Of a stretch of 43,282 nt of DNA, positions 7,671-20,600 are shown in pieces. The stretch is from a virus. The notes beneath the pieces were generated by a model. The model was not told the origin of the DNA and ran no database searches. It saw only the letters and a list, made by a program, of their open reading frames with translations. Position 1 is the stretch's first letter. Each line of letters opens with the position of its first letter. Position numbers and translations under genes: made by a program. The DNA lies in IMG/VR virus record IMGVR_UViG_3300043411_000846, positions 1-43,282 of that record; one strand, written 5' to 3'.

Positions 7671-9511
7671 TGGCCTACAACCGAGTCGAGTCCCAGTTCA
7701 CCAGCGCGAGCAACTACGCGAACGCGGCAACCGCGAAGGCCGACACTTTCATCGCTGGCCTCAGTTCCGTTGTCGCCAGCCTCGCCGCGCCGAACCTGGA
7801 CGTGGACTTGCAGTGGCCGCTCGCGCCCACGTCACTGCCGCCTGTGGCCCTCACCCTCACGTCGCCGGCAGTGAATTTCCCTTCGGACGACACTGGCGCG
7901 GCACCGATCGCGCCGGGTGTGGACACCACCTACGCCCTGCCTCCGACCGAGCCGGCATATCAGAACTTCTCCTACACGCCCGGCACGATGCCGTCACCGC
8001 CGCTGGCACCCGCTGACGTGTCGAGCATCACGCTGCCCGCGACGCCCGAAGCATGGACTCTGCCCACGGCGCCGACGCTCATCTCCTTCGGCGTGCGTGC
8101 ATTCGGCGGCGTCAAGGACTACAGCGACTGGGCCAACGCACTGGCGGTCCCCAGCGAGCTGGTGCTCGCAGCACCGACCGGGTTCATCAAGCCTGATCTG
8201 GCCCGCTACGGCTCTGCGCTGCTGGACTCCCTGACCGCGAACATCCGCTCGCGCCTGGACGGCGGCACGGGGCTCGACCCGGCCATCGAAGCGCTGATCT
8301 GGGACCGCGGACGTGACCGCGAGTCCATCACGGCGGCGAACGCCATGGCGGAGGTGACCCGCAACGCCGAAGCCCGAGGCTTCTCACTGCCGACGGGCGC
8401 GATGCACGCCCAGCTCCGCGAAGCGCAGCGCAACATGTACGCCAAGTCGTCGGAAATCTCCCGCGACGTGATGGTCAAGCAGGCCGAGCTGGCACAAGCC
8501 AACGCCAAGCACGCCATTGAGCAGGGCGTCGCGCTCGAAGGCCAGCTCATCGACTACGCCAACCAAGTCGAGCAGCGCACGTTCGACGCAGCGAAGTACG
8601 TCGCCCAGAACGCAGTCGATGTCTACAACACTCTCGTCAACGCCTACAAGGCGAACCTGGAGCGCTACTCGACGGCGGTCGCAACATTCCGCGGCCTGAT
8701 CGACGCCGAGCGCGCGAAGGTCGAGGCGTACACCGCCGAAGTGACCGCTGAGCGCACGAAGGTCGAAGCGAACCAAGCCGTCATCGACCAGTACAAGGCG
8801 CTGATCGAGTCGCGCACCGCCGTGATCGAGCAGTACAAGGGCGAGCTGTCCGCCGTGCAGACTCTGGTCGAAGTGGACAAGCTGCGCATCGAGTCCTACG
8901 GCGAGCGCGTCAAGGCGTACGCCACCGAGGTGAACACCGAGACCGTGCGCGCTGAGGTCTACAAGGCGCAGATTCAGGGCAACCAAGCCCTGGCCGACAT
9001 CTTCCGCACCAGCGTCGAGGCGTACTCTGCCGGGCTGCGCGCCAAGGGCGACCTGGCGCGGGCCACTGCCGACGTGTACGACGCGAAGGCGAGGGGCTAC
9101 GCCTCGCGCGTGCAGGCGTACACCGCCCGAGTGAACGCAGCGGGCGAGCAGGCACGTACGGAGATCGCCTCTGCGGGGCTGCAAGTCGAAGTGGCGAAGG
9201 CTCAGGTCGAGCAGAACACCTCGCAGAACCAGCTCGCCATCGAAGGATACCGCGCGCTTGTCGGGCTGTATGAAGCGAACAAGTCCATCGCGTTCCAGAA
9301 GGCGAAGGTGCTGAGCGACAACTACTTCACCCTGAAGAGCATCGTCGCCGACGCCTCGAAGGTGGCGGCGCAGGTCAACGCTCAGCTCGCAGCCAGCGCG
9401 TACGGCACGATCCGCGCGTCGGCCTCGGTCAGCGGCGCAGACTCGACGAACACCCAGTTCAACTACTCGGGGCGTACGAGCGACTCGAAGGCGGCACCGA
9501 ACTACACCTGA
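7670..9511 (+). CDS. long coiled-coil virion protein
   Basis: The 613-aa protein starts at ATG 7670 (TGATG junction). Residues 1-130 are Pro/Ala/Thr-rich; about residues 210-550 form an almost uninterrupted helical region made of repeated units such as YKANLERYSTAV, VEAYTAEVTAERTKVEAN, VIDQYKALIESRTAVIEQYK, i.e. internal coiled-coil repeats. The C-terminus is Ser/Thr/Gly-rich. Such proteins in podovirus-like tail clusters form needles, fibres or internal rods. The lack of membrane segments and the position before the giant internal protein argue for a virion role. Confidence 0.65.
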   Translation: MAYNRVESQFTSASNYANAATAKADTFIAGLSSVVASLAAPNLDVDLQWPLAPTSLPPVALTLTSPAVNFPSDDTGAAPIAPGVDTTYALPPTEPAYQNFSYTPGTMPSPPLAPADVSSITLPATPEAWTLPTAPTLISFGVRAFGGVKDYSDWANALAVPSELVLAAPTGFIKPDLARYGSALLDSLTANIRSRLDGGTGLDPAIEALIWDRGRDRESITAANAMAEVTRNAEARGFSLPTGAMHAQLREAQRNMYAKSSEISRDVMVKQAELAQANAKHAIEQGVALEGQLIDYANQVEQRTFDAAKYVAQNAVDVYNTLVNAYKANLERYSTAVATFRGLIDAERAKVEAYTAEVTAERTKVEANQAVIDQYKALIESRTAVIEQYKGELSAVQTLVEVDKLRIESYGERVKAYATEVNTETVRAEVYKAQIQGNQALADIFRTSVEAYSAGLRAKGDLARATADVYDAKARGYASRVQAYTARVNAAGEQARTEIASAGLQVEVAKAQVEQNTSQNQLAIEGYRALVGLYEANKSIAFQKAKVLSDNYFTLKSIVADASKVAAQVNAQLAASAYGTIRASASVSGADSTNTQFNYSGRTSDSKAAPNYT

Positions 9512-9520
9512 CGACCTACA

Positions 9521-9540
9521 ATCGAAGCCTTCAGCTAGAG
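9521..9540 (+). promoter_or_regulatory. 20-bp near-palindromic motif, weaker copy
   Basis: ATCGAAGCCTTCAGCTAGAG fills most of the 36-bp gap before ATG 9548. It shares ATCGAAG and TAGA at the same spacing as the other copies. AGAGG at its right end also acts as the ribosome site of the next gene, so part of the match could be due to that. Confidence 0.35.
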
Positions 9541-9547
9541 GTACACC

Positions 9548-11665
9548 ATGGCACTGCCCACGCCCGAAGTCACCGAACTCCCCGAAGAGGTCAAACGTGC
9601 GCGGGACGCTGCGGCCCGGCGCGCTTCGCTGCGCGCGGCCCCCACAGCGACAGCCGCCCTACCAACCGCGCCTGTGTCCCCCGCAGCACCCGAAGCGGCG
9701 AAGGCTGGCGGCTGGTTCCGCCGCACCGCCGACGCACTGCGTTCTGGGGCGACCGCCGCAGGCAAGGTCGCAACTGCGGCGCCCAGCAAGATGGCGGCGC
9801 TCCCCGGGCAGATCCTCAACGCCGATCTGGGTGCGGCGGCGAAGGGCGCCCTCCGGGTCGGCGAGGGTGCAGCCAAAACTGTCGGTGGGGCGCTGACTGG
9901 GCCGATGGCACGTGCGGCTGCACCTATCGCCGCCATCACCTCGGCTGCTCGTTCCTATGGCACCGACACGGACACGTACGCACAACGCACAGGCATCGAG
10001 CGTGGCGCGAGCGACTGGACGGGTAAGGGTGCCGACGCCGGTAGCCGGCTGCGCTTCGACGCAGTGAAAGACGCGGGCATCCGCGCCCTCGGCACGGCAC
10101 AGGACCTCGGCAACACGCTCACGTTCGGACTGGCTGATCGGGTCGGTAACGCGCTGGCGGGTAACGGCTTCAACCGCAGCGCTGGCAACCAAGTCGGCGA
10201 GGTGTTCGGACGCGGTAGCGAAGTCGGCGACAACCAGCCTCCGACGGCCCCCGCCCCCTCAGCGGCAGGCGCCGCTGCGCAGACTTCCGCCGCAGACGCT
10301 GCGGACATGGCTATGCGCCGCGGTGCTGGGCGCGACGCGGCGCCGCCACCCACGGCTACCGCGAGCGGCCCCTCGACCCCGAGCGGTCAGATCACCTACG
10401 ACGCGAAGACCAAGACCTACAGCGACGGCTCAGACGCCGGGGCCATCCCCGGCAAGGATGGCTCGTACCGCGCACAAGGCGGGCTGATTCGTGACCAGGC
10501 TCCTACGGTCAACGCCGACGGCAGCATCACCCCAGGCACCCTGCGGGGTAGCGGGCAAGTCTCGACCGTGGACACCAGCGAAGGATTCCGCCAGGACAAG
10601 ATGGAGCTTCAGCGCCTGCGCGGCGAACGCGCCGAGCGCGAAGCAAGCTACGCGGGGAACCAGCCCGGCGGCGGGCTGAGCGGCTTCGGCGGCGGCACCC
10701 TGTCCAGCGCCTTGCGCGAAAGCCACAACCGCCAGAGCACGGCGATGTCGTCTGACACGCGCGATCTGTCGCCCTACGACGCCGCGCAGCTCAAGCAGCA
10801 GCAGGCCCAGACTCAGCAGCAAGGCGAGCTGGGCCGCGCGCAGATCGCTGCGACCCAGACCGGCAACAACAACCAACTCCGCGTGGCCGAGATGAACAAC
10901 GCCACCCACCGCGAAACCAACGCGGCCACGACCCAAGCTGCGATGCGTGGGCACGAGCTGGACTTCGAGCGTGGCATGGCGCCCATCCGGTTCCAACAGC
11001 AGCAACGTGCGCAGATCGCCGACCTCCTGAAGAGCACGAACGGCGACCCGGCAGCGGCGGCGCAACAAGCACTTGCTGCAGGGCGCGTCGATCTGGCCGA
11101 GACCCTGTCGAAGCCTGTCGCCACGATGCAGGGCGAAGCGGAGAAGCGCGACGGGCTCATCGAGAACAAACGCAAGGAGATCGCTGCCGGTGTGAAGGGT
11201 GCGTTCAACCACATGGACAAGGACGGTCAGCCGAAGATGTCCGAGGCGCTCGAAGCGCAGGCCATCGCCCGGTTCATGCGGGCCAACCCCGACTTCCACA
11301 AGGAAGGCGACCCCGTCAAGCGCCAGCAATTGCTCGACGACGCGCTCGGCGACGAGGAGCTGATGGCCCGGTTCAGCAAGCCAACATCTGGCGGGTGGGC
11401 GAGCCTTGTGCCGAACTTCATCTCTGGCAACAAGCCGATGCTCCGCCAGGACAACATCCCGAACGCAGAGCTGCTGGCGAAGGGCAAGATCAGCGGCGCC
11501 ATCGGCGGCGTCCGCGGCGCGCTGAGCCCAGACGCGGAGAAGGGCGACCGATTCTTCGACCCGGGCGACGGCTACGAAGCCATGAACATGGGCGACCTGA
11601 GCGCACGCGCGCTGGCCCGCCTGGAGAAGCACCGCAAAGAAGCAGCCGAACGGCTGAGGAAGTAA
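9548..11665 (+). CDS. Ala/Gln-rich internal virion-type protein
   Basis: The 705-aa product starts at ATG 9548 with AGAGG upstream. The N-terminal ~240 residues are Ala/Gly-rich with amphipathic or weakly hydrophobic stretches. A low-complexity Ser/Ala/Pro region follows, then a helical Gln-rich segment around residues 410-490 (LKQQQAQTQQQGELGRAQ, RFQQQQRAQIADLL), and a charged C-terminus. No enzymatic motif is seen. Genes of this kind directly upstream of a giant internal protein usually encode ejected or internal-core proteins. It is separated from the giant gene by only 3 bases. Confidence 0.6.
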   Translation: MALPTPEVTELPEEVKRARDAAARRASLRAAPTATAALPTAPVSPAAPEAAKAGGWFRRTADALRSGATAAGKVATAAPSKMAALPGQILNADLGAAAKGALRVGEGAAKTVGGALTGPMARAAAPIAAITSAARSYGTDTDTYAQRTGIERGASDWTGKGADAGSRLRFDAVKDAGIRALGTAQDLGNTLTFGLADRVGNALAGNGFNRSAGNQVGEVFGRGSEVGDNQPPTAPAPSAAGAAAQTSAADAADMAMRRGAGRDAAPPPTATASGPSTPSGQITYDAKTKTYSDGSDAGAIPGKDGSYRAQGGLIRDQAPTVNADGSITPGTLRGSGQVSTVDTSEGFRQDKMELQRLRGERAEREASYAGNQPGGGLSGFGGGTLSSALRESHNRQSTAMSSDTRDLSPYDAAQLKQQQAQTQQQGELGRAQIAATQTGNNNQLRVAEMNNATHRETNAATTQAAMRGHELDFERGMAPIRFQQQQRAQIADLLKSTNGDPAAAAQQALAAGRVDLAETLSKPVATMQGEAEKRDGLIENKRKEIAAGVKGAFNHMDKDGQPKMSEALEAQAIARFMRANPDFHKEGDPVKRQQLLDDALGDEELMARFSKPTSGGWASLVPNFISGNKPMLRQDNIPNAELLAKGKISGAIGGVRGALSPDAEKGDRFFDPGDGYEAMNMGDLSARALARLEKHRKEAAERLRK

Positions 11666-11668
11666 CTC

Positions 11669-14600
11669 ATGGCGACCCTGCGCGACCTCGTCCCCGGGCT
11701 CGATCAATCACTCGCGGGCCTGGTCCCAGGCTCTGGCCCCTCGCCCGTGCAGCAGGGGCTTCGTGGCCCGGCCACGGCCCTGATCGAGGATGAGGCGGAA
11801 GCCGCAGGCATGGGCCAGCTCCGCCGTGGCTTCACCACCGGGCGGCTCCAGGCAGACGCGAACGCGCTGGCCACTGATGAGTCTGCTGCCCGCGCTGCGG
11901 GCGACACTGCTGCAGCCGACGCACTGCGCCTGCGCATCGGCGGGCTCCAGCAGCGCGCCAAGACCTTCGCCCCCACCGAGCAGGACGTGACCCAGCTTGA
12001 CTGGCAACCCGGGCGCATCCTCGATTACGGCCTCGCCACGATGGGGCAGGGCGCGGCGAGCATGACGGAGCCGCTGGCTACCGGCGTCGGGGCGAATGCC
12101 GCAGCCGGTGTGCTGGGCCTGATCCCTCACCCGCTGGCGCAGGGCGGCGCGAAGGCGCTGCGCGCGGGTGGCGTGCTGGGTGGCGGCTACCTGAACTACC
12201 GCCAGAACAAGGGCGAGTTCTACAACCAGGCGGTCGACGACCCGGCACTGATGGCCGGCAAGACGGCGCAAGAGATCGACCAGGCGGGCTCGGCCCACGG
12301 CCTGGTTGCCGGCGCCCTGGACACCGCGCTGCCGGCCTGGGCCGCCAGCCGCATCGTGCCCGGCGGCCCGAAGGTGCTGGCAGGGCTGGGCGGCGGGGCG
12401 AAAGCCGCCATCGGCTTGGCCGGCGAGGGCATCACCGAGACCCTGCAAGGCGAGAGCAAGCGCGGCATCCTGGGCCTCCTGAACCCCGAGCGCGACACCA
12501 GCGGCGACAGCGCCGAGCGCTGGAACGACTTCGCTGGCGGCGCCATGGGCGCTGCGCCCATCGTGGGCCTGAGCCACCTGGGCGACAAGGTCAACGCCCG
12601 CCTGGGCGTGAAGGACGACACCTCCAGCGACGACGTGAGCGGCGGCAAGACGATGCCCGGGGCACCGAAGCGCGAGAAGCTCACGGACTCTCTGAAGCGC
12701 GGCGCGGTGAAGTACACCGATGACGACGCAGCGGAGAAGTGGAACGAGACCCTGCAAGGGCTGCACAACCCTGACCAGGAAGTCGCCACGACCGAGCAGC
12801 ACGCTGCCCTGCTGAAGGAGCTGGGCGGGCGCGCGGCGAAGGGTGACGCCACCGCCAAGCAGCACCTCGACGCGCTGAGCAAGCTCGACCCGACGGACAA
12901 CGCCACGTGGTTCGGTGCGCCTGAGCGCGATGCTGCCTACGAGCACATCCTGGGCGACGGTACGGACCACGAGAAGGTCATCGAAGCCTACAAGGGCCGC
13001 AAGCTCAACGCTCAGGGCGGCAGCGACAAGGCCACGGTGCGGCTGGCCGCTGACATCCTGAGCAGCTCGCTGCCCGAGGACGCGGACCCGGCGCTGCACT
13101 CCGCTGCGAAGGACGTGGCCCGCTCGCTGGCCGGCTTCGCTGCACAGGCCGAGAAGCGAGGCACGGCCCGCGACCCGCTGACGGTCATGGATGCAGCCCA
13201 GCAGCTTGTGGGCCTGTACGGCAACAAGAGGGCTGCGGCCATCGCGGCGCAAGCGGCTACGGCTCTCGGCGTCGAGACCTCACCGCTGTTCAAGCAGCTC
13301 CAGAAGAACATCGCCGGCGCCGGCGACATTCGCACGTGGAAGATCGGGCAGCGCGTGGCTCGCGCCGCCGTGGGTGACCAGATGGTCGCTGTGATCCCCG
13401 CCACGAAGCAGCTTGAGATGCGCAAGGACGGCGTGGACTTCACCAGCACGGCCTACAAGGCAGCGCTGGTGGACTACGTCGAGCAGCTCGGCAAGGCGAT
13501 CAGCTACGGCGCCACGGACGCCAAGGGCGAGCCCGTCGTGGTGCCGCCGTCGGCCTACGCGAAGCTGACAGCGAAGGTCGGCGCTGAGGCTGCGCTGGCG
13601 ATGCTCGACATGGTGGCCCCCGGCAAGGTCATCGAGAAGGAAGCCGACACCGCGCCGAAAGAAAACGGCGGCGAGACGACCGGGCCGGCGAAGGAGAGTG
13701 ACCGCCAGGGTGGCCTGGGCGACGACCTGGAGATGGACGACTTCGACATCGACGCCGCGAAGAAGAGCATGGAGCGGGCGCCGGGGGCGAAGCTCTACCT
13801 GACGAAGTTCAAACGTGGCGGCTTGGCGACTGCTGGCGACACCGAAGGCTCGCACCCGTTCGTTCGCGGCAAGAAGACCCGCAACAAGAAGACCGGCGAG
13901 ATGGAGCCCGGCAAATTGCCGCACCTCTCGCTGGAAACGGACAAGGACGAATCGACCGGCTTCAACACGCTCGAAGCGATGGAAGAGCGCGCGTTCGAGA
14001 TGATGGGCGGCGACCTGTTCGCACGCATCAACAGCACGACGTGGCGCCCGACGGCCGAGAAAGACCGGCGCGGCCTGTACCACCACCGCCAGGTCCGCGA
14101 GGACATGGGCGTCAACGACATCAAGAACGACGACCCGAAGGCCCAGCCCGTGCTCGGCATCGGCAGCTTCCGCATCCGCCGCATCTCCGCCAAGGACGTG
14201 ATGGACGACCGCGGCGTGGCCGCTGGCCGGCGCACGACGCTGCTGCGCCAGTACCTGGCTCAGGACGGTGTGATGGGCGAGGGCGACGACACGCTCACGC
14301 AGCTCAACACCCTGAACCGCAAGATCAAGGAAGCAGAGCAGATCACTCCGAAACAACTGACCTCGCTGAAGGGCATGAGGCTCAGCCACGGGCGGGTGAA
14401 AGTCGCCGCCGAGGTGCAGGACAACCCGGCGTACGCCCGCCTTGAAGAACTGAAGGCTCAGCGCACCGAGGTGATCGCCAAGCTCGCCAAGAAGATCGGC
14501 GTCGAGGCGAAGGACGACGCCACTGTCGAAGACCTGGCGAACGCCTATTTCGGCCAGCGCTTCCTGATCACCGCCGAGCAGATGGCCGAGAAGGACCAGC

Positions 14601-17600
14601 TCCGCCTGAACCAGGCCGAGGTGCTGGCGATGATCCGCAAGGGCAACCAGTACATCAACAAGAGCACGGACCCGGGGCTCGGCGCGACGCCCGCTGCGGT
14701 GCAGGCGGATATGAACCTGATCCGCTTCCGCTCGAAGTCCGCAATCACGAAGAGCGACGAGAAGCGTGGCATCGCCGTGATCCCTGCCAGCGAGCTGGTG
14801 GCCTGGGTCTTCGCCAACCGCAACGACTACAACCCCACCGAGGGCGCGAAGGAAAGCGCCCTGGAGTTCCGCAACGCTCTGATGGAAGGCATCGGCGCGC
14901 TGGCTGAGGGCGGCTACATGGACGCCCTGCCGTTCATGATCAACGCTGAGGGCGACATCGAGCGCTTCGGCTCGAAGAAGCACGGCGGGTTCCCGCCGTC
15001 GCTGAAGCTGGGCGGCATGAAGCAGGCGGACCTGAACGAAGAGGCGAAGCGAAACGTCGCGGCAATCGTCGCCATGGACAAGGTGAGCGAAGGGAACCTC
15101 GCCAAGATGTCGCCCAAGGACCGCGCCAAGTCCGAGGCGGCTGCCGAGAAGAAGCGGAGTGACGAGGTCGCCCGCGACCAGGACAAGACCGAGAAGGGCA
15201 AGAACACTGACCCCGACGAGCTGCTGGACGAGGGCCGGGAAGCGAAGCGGCTGACGGTCGATACGAACGAGTTGCCCTTCGGTCAGCGGCTCATGCCCGA
15301 AGGCGGCCAGCCTGATCTGCCCGGTGTGGCGCCAGCCGAGTTCCCGCTCGGCGCCCGCTACTGGGATGCCCCGCGCGCCGAGACGAAGGACGAGCTGGCC
15401 CGCCGCACGGTCGGCGGCAAAGACGCCAAGGGCAACACCCTGCGCGTGCCCAAGTACCCCACCGCCCCCGAGACCGTCGAGACCCGTCGCGCCAACGAAG
15501 ACCGCACCCAGCTCGACTGGGACCTCAAGGCCCAAAAAGGCGGCGTCCCCACGGACTTCACCGCTGCCCAGATGGCGAAGGCCGTCGCTGACGCGGCGCT
15601 GACAGAAGGCGAGACCCGCCCACTGACCCCGACGAACGCCACGGCCCGCGCGCCGGCCCTGGCGCGGGAGATCCTGTGGCAGCTCGACAGCTTCGACGGC
15701 CTGTTTGAGGGCAAGCGGGTGACGAGCGACGTACCTGCCGACCCGCAGGGCGCCTTCCAGCGCATCCAGCGCCTCGTGGCGGCACTTTTCCGACCCCCCA
15801 GCACCACAGGTAGCCTCCCGGCCGGCGGGCTGCACTACGCGGCTCCCTTGGCCCTGATCCTGGCCCCGGCGAACGTGAAGGTCCTGATCAGCAAGGCGCA
15901 GAACAAGGCCGCTGCCGGCCCGCGCCTGGAGCGCATGCGCGACAAGGTAGCACGAGCGCTGCTGCTGGCAGACGACAACGACCTGTCCCTGGCTGGGCGG
16001 GTGGTGGCTGCGCGGGCGCTGCTGGGCAACGACGCCCTGACCAGCGTGACGATGAAGGCTCCGCTCAAGGTCATGGCTGACCGGGAAGTGAAGCGGCAGG
16101 CGGACGCGGCGGCGGACCAGCACCTCGAAGAGGTGGCGCGGAAAGCGAAGATTGCTGCGGTGCAGCAGAAGCGTTCGGCGAAGCCCATGCAGGCGAAGAC
16201 TGAGACGCCCGCAGAGGTCGACCTGTTCGGCCCTACGCCCAACGGGCGCCGCGCGCTGAAGACCGCGAGCATAGACACGCTGCTGAACGCCCGGGAGAAG
16301 GCCGTCAACCAGTTGCGCTACGACGACGCAGGCGTTGAGTACAACCCGGAACTCGATACGGATGCCGCAGTCATCCTTGCAACGCGCGTGGAAGCGCCGC
16401 CGGATGACGAGTTTTCGGCCGGGGTACTGCGAGCTATCGACGCTATCGACCACGAGATCAAGCGGCGTCGCGGCGAGGTGGGGACGCAGGCGAAGACCGA
16501 GCCGGCGCCGACCATCGCGAACATCACCGTCGTCGAGCACAAGTCCAGCGGCTACGCCCCACGCACCAAGCACAACGCCGACAGCGCCGGCCTGACCGTC
16601 GCCGTCGCCAGCGACTTCAGCACGGCGGGCGAGAAGCTCACGGCCCGGGTGTCTGAGGGCAAGTACCTCGCCATCCCGCTCGACGTGGAGCCGGCGAAGG
16701 CTGGTGTACGGCTGGCGAAGGCCATGCGGGCGCTCGGCACCACGACCCTGAACGTGGCCGGCAACGGCATCTACACGCTGACGAAGAAGGGCTGGACCCA
16801 GGCGAAGGTGAACCAGCACATCTACGACACCATCGCAGCTGCGCACGCACTGCTGCCGATCACGAAGATCGTGACCGGCGGGCAGACCGGCGTGGACATC
16901 GCTGGCGCGGTCGCTGCGCACAAGCTGGACATCCCAGTCACCGTGACGATGCCCGGCGGGTTCCGGCAGCGGAATGCGGAGGGGGTGGACTCCGACAACA
17001 CGGCAGGGGGCGTGGCGGCGCAGATCGTGAACGGCGCGGCTGCGCTGAAGGTCGCGCAGACTGAGGCAGAGACCGTAGCCCCCAAGCTCAACGCCATGCG
17101 CGGCCCGGCCCGGCCCGCTCGCAAGCTCAATGCCATGTCCGCGCGCATCCACAGCGAGCTGGGCCGGGCAGGATTCCCTGCCACGCACGACTCACCGATT
17201 CGGCACGAGGGCAAGTTCGACTGGCGCGCTCACGCTGGCAAGGGCGAGGGCGCCATGTTCAAGGGCGCCGGCACGTACCTCAGCACTTCTGAGAGCGTGA
17301 ACAAATACTACAAGGGGATGTTCACGGCGAAAGTCGAACCCGAATACGACTACGTGGCGGCTGACCGCATCAATACTCAGTTCATCAAAGCCGTCGGCGC
17401 GCGGACTGAAGTCAGCAGCGACGCCGCGAAGATCGCCGTCGGCAAGGGCAAAGAAGAAGCCGTCGCCTTCGTTCAACGGACCCTGGACGAGCACCTCAAA
17501 GATGGGCCCGAGTCCACGATCTCGCAGGCCGAGTTCGATAAGTGGACAGAGCGCTACGAAAAATTGTTGAGGGCTATCAAGGCCATGCCGGAAAGCGAGA

Positions 17601-20600
17601 TGCGTCCAAAGCGCATAGACGGGTTCCGAAACGACAAAGCCCCCACCTACGAGGTCAGCGTCAACATCCCGCAAGAGCAACTCCTGAACTGGGACAAGCC
17701 GCTGAGCAAGCAGAGCGCTGAGATGCAGAAGGTGGCGCTGGAAGCCAGCAAGGAGTTCGACCTCGATCTGGCCGGGCCTTTCGGAAAAGGCGATGAGTTC
17801 GTGCTGGGTACACGCGGCGAAGACTTCTACCGCGCGCTCTCGGACCACTTCGCTCCGGGCGACCGCGACACGGGCGACCGGCAGGCCAGCGACTACCTCC
17901 AGGCCGCTGGCATCCTGGGCCACCGCATGAAGGCCAGCGCCAAGGACGGGGCGCAGAACCCCAACTACGTCATCTACGACGACAGCAAGATCACGACGAA
18001 CTACGTCCACTTCAACGCCGAGGCAGCGACCAAGGTCTCGTCGGACGCCGAAGTGGCCGAAGCCCTCGCCTACCTGAAGAAGACCCGCGGCCCCGAGATC
18101 ATGGTCGAGGTCAGCAAGGACTTCCCGAACGCAGGCGAGTACCTCGAAGCCGAGCGGCTCATCAAACTGTCCACGGTGATTGGCCCAGGTGTCCTTTCCG
18201 TGGCGTACCACGAGGGCCTGCACGACGCCTGGGCCACGGTGCTGAAGAACCACCCCGGCGCGCGTGAGGCGTTGAGCAAGGTGATGTCGAGCCCTGCCAT
18301 GCTGGCCCGGCTCCAGGACAGGCTGGCGAACGAACCCGATGCCCTGGCGGCTATCGCCGACGGTGCGCCGCACGCAGCCGAAGAGCGCGTCGCCTACGCC
18401 TACCAGTTCTGGGCCGCGGGCGAGCTGGACGTGGACAAGCCGGCGACGACCCTGTTTGCTAAGTTCCGCAAGATGCTGCGCAAGGTGTTGGGCATGGTGC
18501 GTGAGAGCGAGACCGCGCTCGACATCATGACCGCCCTGCACGACGGCAAGCTGGCTGAGCCCAGCGCCGCCGGGCGCGTGCTCGGCGAGATCATGGCCCG
18601 CGAGACCTGGAACGCGGACGTGAAGCGCAAGTTCGACGCCGTGGTGCAGAACACCTTCGCTGCGATTGCGCCGAGCAACGACGTGCTGCGCCGCGAAGAC
18701 CTCAGCGGCACGGCCCGGCTGCTGGGCAAGATCATGTTCTCAAACCCGGGCGAAGAGGCTGCGGGCGGCGACCAGGGCTACCTGAACGCACGCAAGCAGA
18801 AGATCGCCCAGTACACGAACTACCTGCATGCGGCCCTGAAGGGGCTGAGCGAGCGCGATCTGGCCGAGGTGGCGAAGCAGCTCCAGCTCAAGACCCCGCT
18901 GGAGAGCATCGCCTACGCCCCGGTGCGCGACGCCGTCAAGGGTGTGCGTGCGCTGACGAAGCGCTACTACGAGTACGCCACGGCGAAGTCGCCGCACGGT
19001 GAGCCGGTGATCAAGCTGGAGTACCTGGGCGACGACCACTACCCGCGCGTGTGGGACCTGGAGCAGCTCGTCGGCGAAGGCGGGCGCGACAAGTTCATCG
19101 CCATGCTGATGCAGCCGAAGTACGCCAAGGCGATGGGTGCTGCCCTGACCATGGCGAATGAAGGGCGCACGAACCCTGTCACGGCGCAGCAAGTGGCCGA
19201 AATGATGTACGAGCGCCTGGTCGAGAAGAACGGCGTGGACGACAAGGCCGCGGACAGCGACCGTGCCGACGACGACCTGCTCGACCCGTTCTTCGCCAGC
19301 CAGAAGGAGCGCAGCTTCAAGTGGCTCGACGACGCGGACGTGGAGCCGTTCCTGGAGAAGGACGTGGTCGGGGCGATGTCTCGCTACCTGCACCAGGGCA
19401 TCCGCGCTGTGGAGTTCAGCCGCCGCTTCGGTGAGCACGGCAAGTTCCTGCGCCCGCTGCTGATCATGAAGGGTGACCCAGCCCTGAACCCGGAGACCGG
19501 CAAGGTCGAGCCCTCGCCCACGCATGGGCGCATCGCCAGCGAGATGTACGAGAGCCTAAAGAAGGCCGGCACGAAGGGCGCTGAGGCTGATGCCATCGTG
19601 GCGCGGCACATGGACGACGTGCGCAAGGCAGTCGCTGCGCACGAGGGCTCGCTGGGCCACACGATCGGCCCGACCTGGCGCAAGTTCAGCAGCGCGGCTA
19701 TGGCCTACCAGAACCTGCGCCTGCTGCCGCTGAGTCTGTTCGCTGCGTTCGGCGACACCATTGGCATCGCTGCACGCTACGGTGACGGCGGCGGGAAGAT
19801 GGCGTTCCAGGCTTTCACGCAGGGCCTGCGCGACGTGTACGCCCGCTGGAAGGACGCCGCGAGCGACATGCCGGCGGAGCGCACGAAGACGATGTGGGAG
19901 AACATCGCCGAGATGGTCGGCGCGGTGGACAGCCACATGTTCCTGGAGCAGATGGGCAAGGCCCACACCTCCGAGTTCACCACGGACTGGGCGCGCAAGG
20001 CGAACCGGGCGCTGTTCATGGCGAACGGCCTGACGGCATGGGACCGCAGCATGCGGGTCTCGGCCACGAAGGCTGCGGTGCTCTTCCTTCAGCACCACGC
20101 AGCGGAACCCGACAAGACCCACAGCACGCGCTGGCTCAAGGAACTGGGGCTCAAGGCTTCGGACATCCCGCTGGACGCCGAGGGCAACCTGATCTACGAC
20201 CGGCACGTGCTGGCTGCGGAGAAGGGCCTGTCCCTGGAGGACGCCACGAAGCAGGCCGAGAAGGTCCACTACGCCATCACCCGCTGGGTCGAGGGCGCGG
20301 TGCTGACGCCGACGGCAGGCCAGCGCCCGACCTGGGCGAGTGACCCGCACTACGCGGTGCTCTTCCACCTGAAGCAGTTCACCTACAGCTTCCACCACAC
20401 GATCCTGAAGCGGGCCTACACCGAGGCAGGGCACGGCAACATGAGCCCGATTGGCGCGCTCATGGCGGCTGTGCCGACGATGGTGGCCGCGGACCTGGTC
20501 AAGGGTGTGCTGCTGGGCGGCGGCTCGCTGCCGGCCTACATGCAGCCGTGGGACCTGGGCGACCACCTGATGCACGGCGTGAGCCGCGCCGGCCTGGGTG

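Noticed and set aside
10430-11707. A long minus-strand frame (425 codons) opposite the 705-aa gene
   Set aside because: Composition (Leu, Val, Arg, His) is typical of an antisense shadow, and the gene on the + strand has a proper start and position.
13280-17188. A 1302-codon open frame on the minus strand opposite the giant gene
   Set aside because: It is an Arg/Ala/Gly/His-rich shadow produced by GC-rich codon bias in the 3035-aa gene. It has no ribosome site and no recognisable domains.
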